From Actinomycetes bacterium (GTDB lineage: Bacteria > Actinomycetota > Thermoleophilia > BMS3ABIN01), in assembly GCA_021790115.1 (NCBI GenBank), contig JAJYIM010000012.1, forward strand, positions 1 through 47,835: a stretch of 47,835 nt of DNA, written 5' to 3'. Under the pieces are notes generated by a model. It did no database searches. It saw nothing but the letters and a program-made list of their open reading frames with translations, and had not been told where the DNA came from. Shown here one piece after another: positions 32,238 through 40,112 of the stretch. The first letter of the stretch is position 1, and the number at the start of each line of letters is the position of its first letter. Made by a program: the position numbers and the translations under genes.

Positions 32238-32849
32238 ATGAAGCTGTCGGTTCCTACCGATGAAGAGTTAATAACACAGATCAGGGAGGGCGACAGGACG
32301 GCGTTTGAGCAGCTTGTATCCCGTTACGAGGACAGGGTGTACAATCTTGCCTACCGGATGCTGGCCAGCCGTCAGGACGCTGAAGACGTTCTGCAAGACA
32401 CATTTCTGAACGTAATCCGGGGGCTGGACAAGTTCAGGGGCACGTCAAGCTTTTCTACCTGGCTTTACCGGATCGCCACCAATGCGGCGCTGACCAAGAT
32501 CAGAAAGCGGAGCCGGCGGGAGAAGAGTGAGAGTGAATTCTTGGATGATGTCTATGCGGTGAAGCGGGCGGCTCGTGCAGGCGCCGTGCTGCCGGACTGG
32601 TCGGCAAATCCGGCCACCAGGGCGCTTGACGATGAGGCCCGCCGGCAAATGGGAGAGGCCATCAATGAGCTGCCGAAGATCTACAGGGCGGTGTTTGTTC
32701 TCCGTGATGTGGAAGGATTGCCGGCCGCCGAGGTAGCCGAAGTGCTCGGGCTCTCGGTGCCGGCCGTCAAGTCGCGGCTGCACCGGGCGCGGCTTTATTT
32801 GAGGAACAGGTTGTCGGGCTATTTTACGGAAGAAATAGAAGGAATTTAA
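32238..32849 (+). CDS. ECF-type RNA polymerase sigma factor
   Basis: Sigma-70 family, group IV, 203 aa. Region 2 is FEQLVSRYEDRVYNLAYRMLASRQDAEDVLQDTFLNVIRGLDKFRGTSSFSTWLYRIATNAAL, region 4 is INELPKIYRAVFVLRDVEGLPAAEVAEVLGLSVPAVKSRLHRARLYLR. Between them is a 40-residue basic/variable linker. It is followed one base later by a zinc-finger anti-sigma gene. The pair precedes a run of secreted-protein genes on the same strand, which it may control; that is inference, because the next promoter (33119) looks like sigma-70. Confidence 0.94.
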   Translation: MKLSVPTDEELITQIREGDRTAFEQLVSRYEDRVYNLAYRMLASRQDAEDVLQDTFLNVIRGLDKFRGTSSFSTWLYRIATNAALTKIRKRSRREKSESEFLDDVYAVKRAARAGAVLPDWSANPATRALDDEARRQMGEAINELPKIYRAVFVLRDVEGLPAAEVAEVLGLSVPAVKSRLHRARLYLRNRLSGYFTEEIEGI

Positions 32850-32850
32850 C

Positions 32851-33072
32851 GTGGATTGCCAGGAAATATTCGAAACGCTCTCGGAATATTTAGATGAGGA
32901 ACTGGCGCAAGTGAAGTGCCGGGAGCTGGAGCGCCATCTTAAGACATGTCACAATTGCCGGGTCGTTGTCGATACGCTGCGGCAGACGGTTTCGCTTTAT
33001 CATTCCATTCCTTGCGAGAGGCTGCCTGATGAGGCGCGCCTGCGCCTGCACAAGGTTATTAAATTGAAATAA
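32851..33072 (+). CDS. Zinc-finger anti-sigma factor (zf-HC2)
   Basis: A 73-aa protein starting at GTG, with the ZAS signature (ELERHLKTCHNCRVVVDTL, H-x3-C-x2-C) and N-terminal CxxIFETLSEYLDEEL. Such proteins bind and inhibit the cognate ECF sigma and release it under redox or envelope stress. No transmembrane segment follows, so it is a soluble type. Starts 1 nt after the sigma gene stop. Confidence 0.9.
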   Translation: MDCQEIFETLSEYLDEELAQVKCRELERHLKTCHNCRVVVDTLRQTVSLYHSIPCERLPDEARLRLHKVIKLK

Positions 33073-33118
33073 AATCGCGGTACCCATTGCCTCACTAAAA
33101 ATCTGCTCCAAAGATGTA

Positions 33119-33147
33119 TTGACAAATTTGACTTATACGTTTATTAT
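33119..33147 (+). promoter_or_regulatory. Sigma-70 promoter for the secreted beta-propeller gene
   Basis: TTGACA, 17-nt spacer, TATTAT. Expected start near 33154, giving a leader of about 150 nt. The leader has an 8-bp inverted repeat GGGCATTC / GAATGCCC around GGGGCTTTTTTTG, which may fold. Confidence 0.7.
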
Positions 33148-33306
33148 ACTTATTGAGGATAAATAGCTGACGGCTTATGAGAGGCCGGAAGCATGGTCAA
33201 GATGGCCGCATGGGCATTCATGGTCCGTGGGGCTTTTTTTGTTCCCGAATGCCCCGGCAAACATCGGCAACACATAGGGGATGAAAAACAACTAGGGGAT
33301 GAAGAA

Positions 33307-34629
33307 ATGGGGAAAAAAAGCAGACTGCTATGCTTTACTCTTTTCGCGGCAATTCTGATTTTCGCTCTTGCCGGGAGCGCCGCGCTTGCCGGGCCGGTAA
33401 CTCAGCGGCTGGCCACTGGCGATCCTCAAGCTGAGCCGCAGGCCCCCAAGGTCAGCGGTTACGGTCTGGTGTGGGTCAACTCGGGTTCAGGCAATCAGAA
33501 CGTTTACTGGATGAGCCTTTTGAATGAATCTGCAATCCCGGTATCTAGTAACTCCGACGAGCAATGGAACCCCAATATTGATGGCTCCAGTGTTGTCTGG
33601 ACTGACAACCGCACCAACGACTTGGGTGTGCCCGTGCAAAGCATCTACATAAAAGATATGACTACGGGAGTGGAACAACGCGTCAGTCTGGGCACTTACC
33701 TTGCTCCCGATTTCCCCGCCGTCAGCGGCAGCCGCGTTTTTTGGCAGGCCAGAGATTGGCTCATGCCTGCATTTACCCACATTTATTACCGGGACCTTTC
33801 TCAGGCGGGCGATCAAGAGCAGATGCTGGACGGCAAGGTCATGGATCAGGTTCATCCGGTTGCCAGCGGCAACCGGGTAGCCTGGACGGATGAGACCACA
33901 ACCGCAACCCACGTTGAGGTTTACGACTTTGCCACCGGCCAGGCCCAGCTGGTGACAAACAGTTACAGCAACCAGTCGAGCCCGTCTCTTGATGGCGATA
34001 TCATTGCCTGGCAGGACGACCGCAATGGAAACCCTGATATTTATTTAAAAGATCTGGCCTCCGGTTTGGAAGAACCGGTGGCAACGGGCCCCGCTTCTCA
34101 GCAGAGACCCGTGGTGGCGGGACGACTGGTCGCCTGGCTCGAGGACGGCAATGTCATCAAGCTGAAAAACCTCTCCAGCGGCACTACAGTCACGCTGGCG
34201 AACGACCCCAACAGGAAGACCGATCTGGTAATGAGCAAGGCGGGCTGGCTGGTTTGGCAAGACAGCCGCAGCGGCAGCCCCGCCCTTTACGCGATCAATC
34301 TTGCCCCGGGAAAACCAAATCTTAGTCTTGCCGTGAGCGGCTCCCGCTGGGCCAGTTATAGCGACTATGAGCTAGGGCGCTTATCTGTTGATTTTCAGGT
34401 GACAAACTCTTCCGCGGGGGGAGCTTACGGCGCCCGGATCACATCCGCTACCGCCACCAATGGAGTGACTGTCATAACGCCGATGCCTCTGGCCATCGGG
34501 GATATTGCTCCAGCCTCCACTGCAGGGTTCACAATCGTTTACCAGGTGCTGGCGGGTGTGAGCAGGTTTTCCACCTCGCTGGCGGCAAGCTGCCTTGACG
34601 GAGCGGCGGATGTTTACACATATCCTTAA
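33307..34629 (+). CDS. Secreted beta-propeller protein with YTYP C-terminal domain
   Basis: About 440 aa with a clear signal peptide (MGKKSRLLCFTLFAAILIFALAGSAALA). Residues 50-330 hold TolB-like propeller blades recognised by repeats such as VVWTDNRTNDLG, RVAWTDETTTA, IIAWQDDRNGNPDIYLKDL and LVWQDSRSGSPALYAINL. The last 105 residues (from PNLSLAVSGS) are a separate beta domain that ends exactly in YTYP and matches the end of the protein at 44328-45320. The track ORF starts 38 codons earlier, but the signal peptide fixes the ATG at 33307. Function unknown; extracellular binding or scaffold protein is plausible. Confidence 0.82.
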   Translation: MGKKSRLLCFTLFAAILIFALAGSAALAGPVTQRLATGDPQAEPQAPKVSGYGLVWVNSGSGNQNVYWMSLLNESAIPVSSNSDEQWNPNIDGSSVVWTDNRTNDLGVPVQSIYIKDMTTGVEQRVSLGTYLAPDFPAVSGSRVFWQARDWLMPAFTHIYYRDLSQAGDQEQMLDGKVMDQVHPVASGNRVAWTDETTTATHVEVYDFATGQAQLVTNSYSNQSSPSLDGDIIAWQDDRNGNPDIYLKDLASGLEEPVATGPASQQRPVVAGRLVAWLEDGNVIKLKNLSSGTTVTLANDPNRKTDLVMSKAGWLVWQDSRSGSPALYAINLAPGKPNLSLAVSGSRWASYSDYELGRLSVDFQVTNSSAGGAYGARITSATATNGVTVITPMPLAIGDIAPASTAGFTIVYQVLAGVSRFSTSLAASCLDGAADVYTYP

Positions 34630-34986
34630 GAATCTTTTTTCTCAAATGGCTGTTCAGGCTGCAGCAGAACTTAGGCTCTAAAAGCGAAGGCTTCTAGCGG
34701 AGCCGACGCCAAAGCCGCCAGGGCGGCGGCAGGCAAGGTCATGTTGGCCTCTATCCGGTCTCAGCCGGAAGGGAGGCCTTTTGCATTTCGGCCAGGTCCA
34801 CTAACTGACAAATGGAGGTGAGCAAAAATAGCGCAACAAGTCCCTTTTTTGGGACACCTCAGCAAAAAAGATTGCCGAGGGGATGAGGTTATTTCAAAAG
34901 AAGAGGGCAACCAGGGCAACGGCCGCATGGGGGGGGTCAGTGGCACCAAAAAGCAAGACTTCATAAAAGGAGTGAGGAGTGAAAGG
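34630..34986 (+). other. Structured leader region before the secreted orphan gene
   Basis: No gene. The start (34630-34682) resembles a decayed dispersed repeat (AAGAATCTTTTTTCTCAAATGGCTGTTC). From 34674 to 34783 several stems follow: GGCTC/GAGCC enclosing AAGC/GCTT, GCCGCC/GGCGGC, and GGCCTC ... CCGG/CCGG ... GAGGCC followed by TTTTGC. The last looks like an intrinsic terminator, and the whole like a regulatory leader. GACGCCAAAGCC is faintly reminiscent of the c-di-GMP-I (GEMM) core, not enough to call it. Confidence 0.45.
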
Positions 34987-35766
34987 ATGAGAACTCTACT
35001 AAAAACCAAGCTGCTCGCAGTGGCAATCGTGGCAACTTTTGTGTTGCTGGGATCGGTCACGGCCGTGCTGGCGGACGTCAGCGCCACACCGGGCGGCACC
35101 GTGTACATCGGCAATGATGAAATCGCATCAATAGTTGCCAATCAAGGCACTCTCGTGGCAGCAACGGCCCAGTATGAACTGACAGACATGCTCGCGAACC
35201 TGAATCCGGTCGTCATCAAGCCCGCCGTGGGAGGATTGACGTATCTGACTCTCGATCCGGTGACGGGAACGCTGATCCCGGATGCGCAGGCGGGCGCCGG
35301 GATGCTCAACTATACCGTTGAATTGTATCCATATCCGGCGGTGACTCCTTATTTAAGCGACCCCAATAACATTGGAGTTGACGTCACTCTGCCAAACCAG
35401 GCAAGAATACACATCTACAACGCGGAAAATGCCGCCATGATGGTCAAACAGGGTGTCACAGACACAGGCCAGCAGATTCAGGACCGTGCCGGCCCAACCA
35501 TCGGTATCATTCAGCAGGCTGTTGGCAACTACCTGGTTCTCTCAATGGGTGACGCCACGAATGTCGCCGACGTTGCCCAGTCTGCGGTGACGGCAATTCA
35601 GACCGGTTCCTGGAATAACACCCATGTGGAGACCTGCGTCGCGGCATCGAGCGAAGGCAAGACAGTAGTCATCGGCGTCCCGCCAGGAACCATTGGCGGA
35701 TGGACTCCGACTCAGCCGTACAACCAGTGCCCGGCTCAGCCTGTGCAGCAGAATGCCACTTCGTAG
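34987..35766 (+). CDS. Secreted protein of unknown function
   Basis: About 259 aa, starting at ATG 34987, which has GGAGTGAAAGG before it and a standard signal peptide (MRTLLKTKLLAVAIVATFVLLGSVTAVLA). The mature part is rich in Ala, Val, Thr and Gly with beta-strand-like stretches (GTVYIGNDEIASIVANQGTL, IGVDVTLPNQARIHIYNAE, TVVIGVPPGTIGGW) and few charged residues, and two cysteines (ETCVAAS, NQCPAQ) that may form a disulfide. No known domain is recognised. The track ORF begins 46 codons earlier in the leader, without a signal. It opens the accessory block after the propeller gene. Confidence 0.78.
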   Translation: MRTLLKTKLLAVAIVATFVLLGSVTAVLADVSATPGGTVYIGNDEIASIVANQGTLVAATAQYELTDMLANLNPVVIKPAVGGLTYLTLDPVTGTLIPDAQAGAGMLNYTVELYPYPAVTPYLSDPNNIGVDVTLPNQARIHIYNAENAAMMVKQGVTDTGQQIQDRAGPTIGIIQQAVGNYLVLSMGDATNVADVAQSAVTAIQTGSWNNTHVETCVAASSEGKTVVIGVPPGTIGGWTPTQPYNQCPAQPVQQNATS

Positions 35767-36109
35767 TGGCGCCTGATAAGCGACCAGAGAATGGGCCCGG
35801 AAACACACATTGGACATGATAGAGCGTCCTTTAGCGCCCGGAGCGCTGCCGGTAGCAAGGCGCGGGTAGCGCTCCGGGCGCCGGGCCACTCACTGCTGGC
35901 GCTATGCCGATTGGAGCACGAATGCCGTCGTGTTCCAAGGGGCGTGTCGCCCCTGGGTCATGCGGCCTGCCCGGATCGCGGTCCGAACCCTGGTTCGATT
36001 TTCATCCCCGGCTGCGCCCGGGCAGGCTGGCGGCCATCTGGCAATGCGCCCAGCATAGAACTTGCCATTGGTTGATTTGATTCAGATTCAGGTGAAGGAG
36101 TGAAAAAAA
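35767..36109 (+). ncRNA. Tandem-hairpin non-coding region
   Basis: No coding sense. Four strong hairpins follow one another: 35834-35881 (14-bp perfect stem GCGCCCGGAGCGCT with 20-nt loop), 35911-35938 (11 bp with one G-U), 35938-35954 (7-bp AGGGGCG-TGT-CGCCCCT) and 35965-36027 (10-bp GCCTGCCCGG enclosing CGAAC-CCTG-GTTCG). No T-tract follows any of them. The order and density suggest a structured RNA, either a leader of the 36110 operon or a processed UTR. Whether it is transcribed is unknown. Confidence 0.4.
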
Positions 36110-36268
36110 TTGGTTACATTTGTTTGCCAAAACTGCGGTGAAACGTCTTACAGCGCAGATCAATCCAGCCAATTGCCTTGCCCGTACTGTGCGGAATTTA
36201 TAAAACAAAACGGCAAAGCAGGCAGCACTGCGTCAAAGAAGATGAAGAAGATAAAGGAGCATCGATGA
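36110..36268 (+). CDS. Zinc-ribbon micro-protein
   Basis: A 52-aa protein not in the ORF track, starting at TTG 36110, with GGTGAAGGAG 8 nt upstream. It reads FVCQNCGETSY ... LPCPYCAEF, two CxxC pairs typical of a zinc ribbon, then a lysine-rich tail (KKMKKIKEHR). The stop overlaps the start of the DUF4418 gene (CGATGA), so they are coupled. Such ribbons often serve as regulatory or metal-carrying adaptors; the function is not known. Confidence 0.78.
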   Translation: MVTFVCQNCGETSYSADQSSQLPCPYCAEFIKQNGKAGSTASKKMKKIKEHR

Positions 36269-36759
36269 AGAAAAGCACGCCAATATGGACAGGCGCCGGG
36301 GTTATGGTGCTGGGGTTGTTGATTGCCGCCACTCCCCGCTTTCTCTTTAAAGTATGCGAGTTTCAGGGCACACACATGATGATGTCGTCTGCCAGCGGCG
36401 GAGCCGGCCATATGTATATGCCGTGCCACTACACTGCCCTTGCCTCCTACATGCTGGGCTTTTTGATATTCATGATGGGGGGCACCTTGTTACTGGCCAG
36501 AACGGGCGAGGCGGCCAGCCTACTTGCTATCGTGTTGGGCGGAGCCGCGATTGCCGTCATCCTCACCCCGATTGTGTTCCCCATCTGCGCGGATCCTAAT
36601 GCCCCATGCAATCACGGCACCAAGCCGATGCTGATGGTGCTGGGTCTAGTCACCTTAATTGCGTCCGGATGGCTGGGGCTGACCTCGCGCAGGCCGGCGG
36701 CTAACAACTTTTCAGATTCCGTCGCCAAAGCAACCTCGTCGCGGTTGCAAAAGGACTAA
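36265..36759 (+). CDS. DUF4418 membrane protein 1
   Basis: A 164-aa protein with four hydrophobic segments (about residues 7-25, 57-77, 86-110, 124-146). It matches the DUF4418 family, with RFLFKVCEFQG, MPCHYTALASYMLGFL and PICADPNAPCNHGTKPML. Conserved Cys and His occur in these loops, as in the paralogue at 43810, suggesting disulfide or metal binding. The track ORF begins 29 codons earlier; I use the ATG 36265, which overlaps the zinc-ribbon stop. Directly upstream of an FtsX-type ABC permease and ATPase. The family has no characterised function. Confidence 0.88.
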   Translation: MKKSTPIWTGAGVMVLGLLIAATPRFLFKVCEFQGTHMMMSSASGGAGHMYMPCHYTALASYMLGFLIFMMGGTLLLARTGEAASLLAIVLGGAAIAVILTPIVFPICADPNAPCNHGTKPMLMVLGLVTLIASGWLGLTSRRPAANNFSDSVAKATSSRLQKD

Positions 36760-36789
36760 GAATGGGCAATCGGGAACCAGAAGGCTGAG

Positions 36790-37992
36790 ATGAAACATCT
36801 CGGACTTTTCTATCTGGCCGCGCAGAATCTAAAGCGCAAACCCTTCCGCAGCTTTGTCACCATAACTGTTGTGGCACTGGCTGCTGGCACCCTGTTTTCC
36901 GCCACCCTCTTTATCGGCAGCGTTGATCGCAGCCTGGAAGTTGGCATGAAGCGCCTGGGCGCCGACATCCTGGTGGTTCCCGAAGGTTCCCGGGAATCCA
37001 GCGAAGCGGCGCTAATTACCGGCGCCCCCACGAGCTTCTATATGAATGACTCCGTTCTTGGTAAAGTGAAAGCCGTCCCTGGTGTGGACCAAGCTTCTCC
37101 CCAGCTTTTCATTGAATCCCTGTTGTCATCCCAATGTTGTACCGGCCATCTGCAGCTGGTGGGTTACGACCCCGCTTCCGATTTCGTAGTAGGGCCGTGG
37201 TTGCAGCAGAACCTGAACCGTCCGTTGAAAAGAGGCGAAGCAGTGATTGGCTCGCTCATCCTGGCCAACAAGGGCGATCGGATCAAATTCTATGGTAAGC
37301 ATTTCAAGGTGGCCGGGGTGCTTGACGCCACCGGCATGGGCGCTGACGAAAGCGTCTTTATGAGACTGGACGACGCCTATCAAATGGCCGCAGAGTCTTC
37401 ACAGAAGGCTGCGGTCCCGCTCGATGTAAAACCGGGACAGATTTCAGCGGTATTGGTTAAAGTGACACCCGGCACCACCATTGACCAGGTAGCCCAACGC
37501 ATCAGGTCCGACATCGCCGGCGTTGTCGTCATCACAGCCAGCGCTCTCTCCCACAGCGTTACCGACCGGCTGTCCGGGTTTCTGCGCGGCTTTTTTATGC
37601 TGGACGCTATTGTTTGGTTAATGTCGCTGCTGACAATTGCTGCAATATTCTCCATGACCGTCAACGAGCGCCAGCGTGAGATCGGCCTCATCCGCGCCAT
37701 GGGAGGCAGCAAGAACTTTGTCTTCCGCCTGATTTTGACAGAAGCTCTGATACTCACCGCAATCGGGGGAGGCGCAGGCGTCTTCGCGGGCGGCGCCGGC
37801 CTCTTTATCTTCAAGGCAATAATCACGTCTAGCCTCGGCATACCTTATCTGTGGCCGCCGCTATGGTATTTCGGCCTCATGGTAGGAGCAACTCTGGTAA
37901 TGGCCGTAGTCGCGGGCGCTTTGGCTTCGCTTTACCCGGCCATTAGCTCGAGCCGGCTGGAGCCTTATTTCGCTATCAGGCAGGGAGAATGA
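36790..37992 (+). CDS. FtsX/MacB-type ABC transporter permease with CC motif
   Basis: A 400-aa permease: TM1 at about residues 18-40, a large extracytoplasmic domain, then three helices in the C-terminal FtsX domain (about 275-390; AIFSMTVNERQREIGLIRAMGGS). The family's extracytoplasmic region contains SLLSSQCCTGHLQLVGYDP. A vicinal cysteine pair at this spot is, from memory, a feature of a subset of these permeases. MacB/LolC-like proteins use mechanotransmission rather than substrate channels. AGAAGG precedes the ATG. With the next ATPase it forms a complete transporter unit, together with DUF4418. Confidence 0.9.
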   Translation: MKHLGLFYLAAQNLKRKPFRSFVTITVVALAAGTLFSATLFIGSVDRSLEVGMKRLGADILVVPEGSRESSEAALITGAPTSFYMNDSVLGKVKAVPGVDQASPQLFIESLLSSQCCTGHLQLVGYDPASDFVVGPWLQQNLNRPLKRGEAVIGSLILANKGDRIKFYGKHFKVAGVLDATGMGADESVFMRLDDAYQMAAESSQKAAVPLDVKPGQISAVLVKVTPGTTIDQVAQRIRSDIAGVVVITASALSHSVTDRLSGFLRGFFMLDAIVWLMSLLTIAAIFSMTVNERQREIGLIRAMGGSKNFVFRLILTEALILTAIGGGAGVFAGGAGLFIFKAIITSSLGIPYLWPPLWYFGLMVGATLVMAVVAGALASLYPAISSSRLEPYFAIRQGE

Positions 37993-38028
37993 CCGCGCCG
38001 TGAATGGGTTGAATCTCAAGGAAAAGTT

Positions 38029-38724
38029 TTGAACAATGGAGGCGCCTTGACAAATTACATCATCTCTGCAAAAGACTTGAGCAAGATTTACGAGGTGGGG
38101 CCCAGCATGGTGCGGGCTGTGGAAAGTTGCAGCCTGGAAATACCCCGGGGCCAGATGGTTTCTATCGTGGGCCACTCAGGAAGCGGCAAGACCACACTGC
38201 TCAGCCTGCTTGGCGGGCTTGTCAAACCCACCTCTGGCCGGGTCTTCTTGGATGGCACGAATATCTGGGCCCTCTCAGATAAAGACCTCTCACGGCTCCG
38301 AAACCGGAAGATCGGTTTTGCCTTTCAGTTTGCCAGCCTCATCCCTACGCTCAACTCTGTTGATAACGTACGCCTGCCCGCCGCCATTGGCGGCAAGCCG
38401 CCCAGTCCCCAACGCGTTTTGGAGTTGCTGGAGATGATGGGCCTTGAGGACCGGGCGCACTCATATCCGGCCATGTTATCAGGCGGCGAGCAGCGGCGCG
38501 TGGCTTTGGCCCGTACGCTGGTAAACGAGCCGGAGATAATCCTGGCTGATGAGCCCACCGGTGACCTGGACGAGGATATTGAGGCGGACATTCTGGAAAT
38601 CTTCAAGAAAATAAATGCCGGGGGCACCACGATTGTTATTGTCAGCCATTCCTGGGCTGTGGCCTCGCAGGCGCAAAGAACGCTGAGGATGCGGCGGGGC
38701 CATCTTTCAGAGGAAGAGGAGTAA
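38029..38724 (+). CDS. ABC transporter ATP-binding protein (MacB/LolD type)
   Basis: ATPase partner of the FtsX permease, 231 aa. Walker A is GHSGSGKTT, Q-loop FAFQFASLIPTL, signature LSGGEQRR, Walker B IILADEPTGDLD, and H-loop VIVSHSW. The order matches LolD/MacB-type ATPases. Translation begins at TTG 38029, or at TTG 38047, which is preceded directly by GGAGGCGCC; both are reasonable. The stop is 5 nt before the lipoprotein gene. Confidence 0.95.
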   Translation: MNNGGALTNYIISAKDLSKIYEVGPSMVRAVESCSLEIPRGQMVSIVGHSGSGKTTLLSLLGGLVKPTSGRVFLDGTNIWALSDKDLSRLRNRKIGFAFQFASLIPTLNSVDNVRLPAAIGGKPPSPQRVLELLEMMGLEDRAHSYPAMLSGGEQRRVALARTLVNEPEIILADEPTGDLDEDIEADILEIFKKINAGGTTIVIVSHSWAVASQAQRTLRMRRGHLSEEEE

Positions 38725-38729
38725 AGCCA

Positions 38730-39065
38730 GTGGCCCGCCGCGCTTCCAATTTTCTGGTCATTGCCATCGCCGTCGGCCTGACGCTAACTGTCCTCCCCGG
38801 CCTGAGTGGTTGTGGCTCGAGTAAGGCGGGAGCCATGAGTCCGTCACAGCATGCCCGCATCCGGAAAGGCATGACCATTGACCAGGTGGAAGCCATTGCC
38901 GGCAAACCGGCGCGTTCCCACACGAAAGGTTCTTTCAAGAACCCGAACATTATCTGGTATTACACCAAAACTGAGGGTGAGGGTTTGGTGAAGATATCAT
39001 TTATTGGCGGCAGGGTCGACCTGATTTCGCCCTACAATGCGAGCATCCCGCCGCCGGAAGAGTAA
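38730..39065 (+). CDS. BamE/SmpA-like lipoprotein
   Basis: About 111 aa, starting at GTG 38730. The signal ends in a lipobox (LSGCGSS). The rest is a SmpA/OmlA-type fold: HARIRKGMTIDQVEAIAGKPARSHTKG ... NIIWYYTKTEGEG. BamE-like small lipoproteins in Gram-negatives belong to the outer-membrane assembly complex, but the fold also occurs in Gram-positive lipoproteins without BAM. Encoded directly after the ABC ATPase. Confidence 0.82.
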   Translation: MARRASNFLVIAIAVGLTLTVLPGLSGCGSSKAGAMSPSQHARIRKGMTIDQVEAIAGKPARSHTKGSFKNPNIIWYYTKTEGEGLVKISFIGGRVDLISPYNASIPPPEE

Positions 39066-39146
39066 GTATCCTTGCTTGCCATGTGCCCATGGCTTTTCGT
39101 TCGATCTCGGACGAAAAATAGTGACCAGAAAGGGAGTTTTATCAGG

Positions 39147-40112
39147 ATGACGAGGTTGTCAAAAACAGCGGTTTTACTCACCCTCACCGCTGGCATATCT
39201 TTAGCTGCCTTGCTAAGCGGCTGTAGCGACCTGCCACCCGGTGTGATCGCAAAAGGAGACGGAATCAACATTACGCAAGGCCAGTTGCAAAAACGTGTTG
39301 ACCTGCTTTCTAAATCTTTGCCACCGACGCAAGGTTCCCAGAGCAGTGAGACAGCCCGGCAAGCGCTCGTCCGCCAGGCGGCCAAGCAGCTGGTCGCTGA
39401 AGCGCTGATCAGGCGCGAATCGGCCAAGCGAGGCATTAAAGTGAGCGACGATGAGGTCCAGAAGCAGATCAACAAAATGCTGGCGCTGCGTTATGCCGGT
39501 GACAAACAGCAGTGGCTGAGTGACCTTCAGGCCGAGGGAACGAACGAGACAGAATACCGCGAAGGCGTCCGCACCCAGTTGCTCTCCAATAAACTGGAGG
39601 CGGACGTGAAAAACAGCGTGCACGCCAGCGATGATGATGCCCGGAGAGAATTTCAGGCATTTGTGTCTGCTAACAAGAGCCCCGACTTCAGGAGGGTCAG
39701 GTTAATTCTTGTGAGCAATCAAACCCTGGCCCAGAATCTGCGCTCGCAGATTGACGGCGGCGCGGATTTCGCGGCGCTGGCGGCAAAGTATAACCAGGAT
39801 AAAAATTCGAGACACAACCAGAACCAGCTGTCGCTTTCCAAGCTGCAGCAGGCCGGTTTGTCACCGGCGGTGAAAAACGCGATTTTTAGCATGTCCTATC
39901 TCCAGGTTGCTGGCCCGATTAAGACTGACAAGGGTTACTATCTCTTGCAGTTGACAGACGTGGAGCCCGACAGGAGCACGCCTTTTGACCAGGCCAAAGA
40001 GCTATTCAGGGAAAAGGCGCAGCAAAAATTGCAACAACAGGCCTGGCAGCAATTCCTGGCCGATGCGGAAAAAAGTGTGGTTTACCGCGATGACGTCAAG
40101 CCCAACCAATAA
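39147..40112 (+). CDS. SurA/PrsA-type peptidyl-prolyl isomerase lipoprotein
   Basis: About 321 aa with lipobox LLSGCSD. The N-terminal SurA_N-like helical part (TARQALVRQAAKQLVAEALIRRESAKRGIKVSDDEVQKQIN) is followed by a parvulin-like segment (residues about 185-280, RRVRLILVSNQTLAQNLRSQIDGGADFAALAAKYNQD ... AGPIKTDKGYYLLQLTD). It probably folds or protects exported proteins. The track ORF starts 25 codons earlier, but the signal peptide places the start at ATG 39147, after AGGGAG. In the middle of a run of exported proteins, which it may chaperone. Its end overlaps the following gene by 23 nt. Confidence 0.88.
   Translation: MTRLSKTAVLLTLTAGISLAALLSGCSDLPPGVIAKGDGINITQGQLQKRVDLLSKSLPPTQGSQSSETARQALVRQAAKQLVAEALIRRESAKRGIKVSDDEVQKQINKMLALRYAGDKQQWLSDLQAEGTNETEYREGVRTQLLSNKLEADVKNSVHASDDDARREFQAFVSANKSPDFRRVRLILVSNQTLAQNLRSQIDGGADFAALAAKYNQDKNSRHNQNQLSLSKLQQAGLSPAVKNAIFSMSYLQVAGPIKTDKGYYLLQLTDVEPDRSTPFDQAKELFREKAQQKLQQQAWQQFLADAEKSVVYRDDVKPNQ

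Noticed and set aside
35985-36010. GGTTCGATT-like T-loop suggesting a tRNA
   Set aside because: Flanking bases do not form the T-stem, and no acceptor or anticodon arm can be drawn; it is part of the hairpin at 35965-36027.
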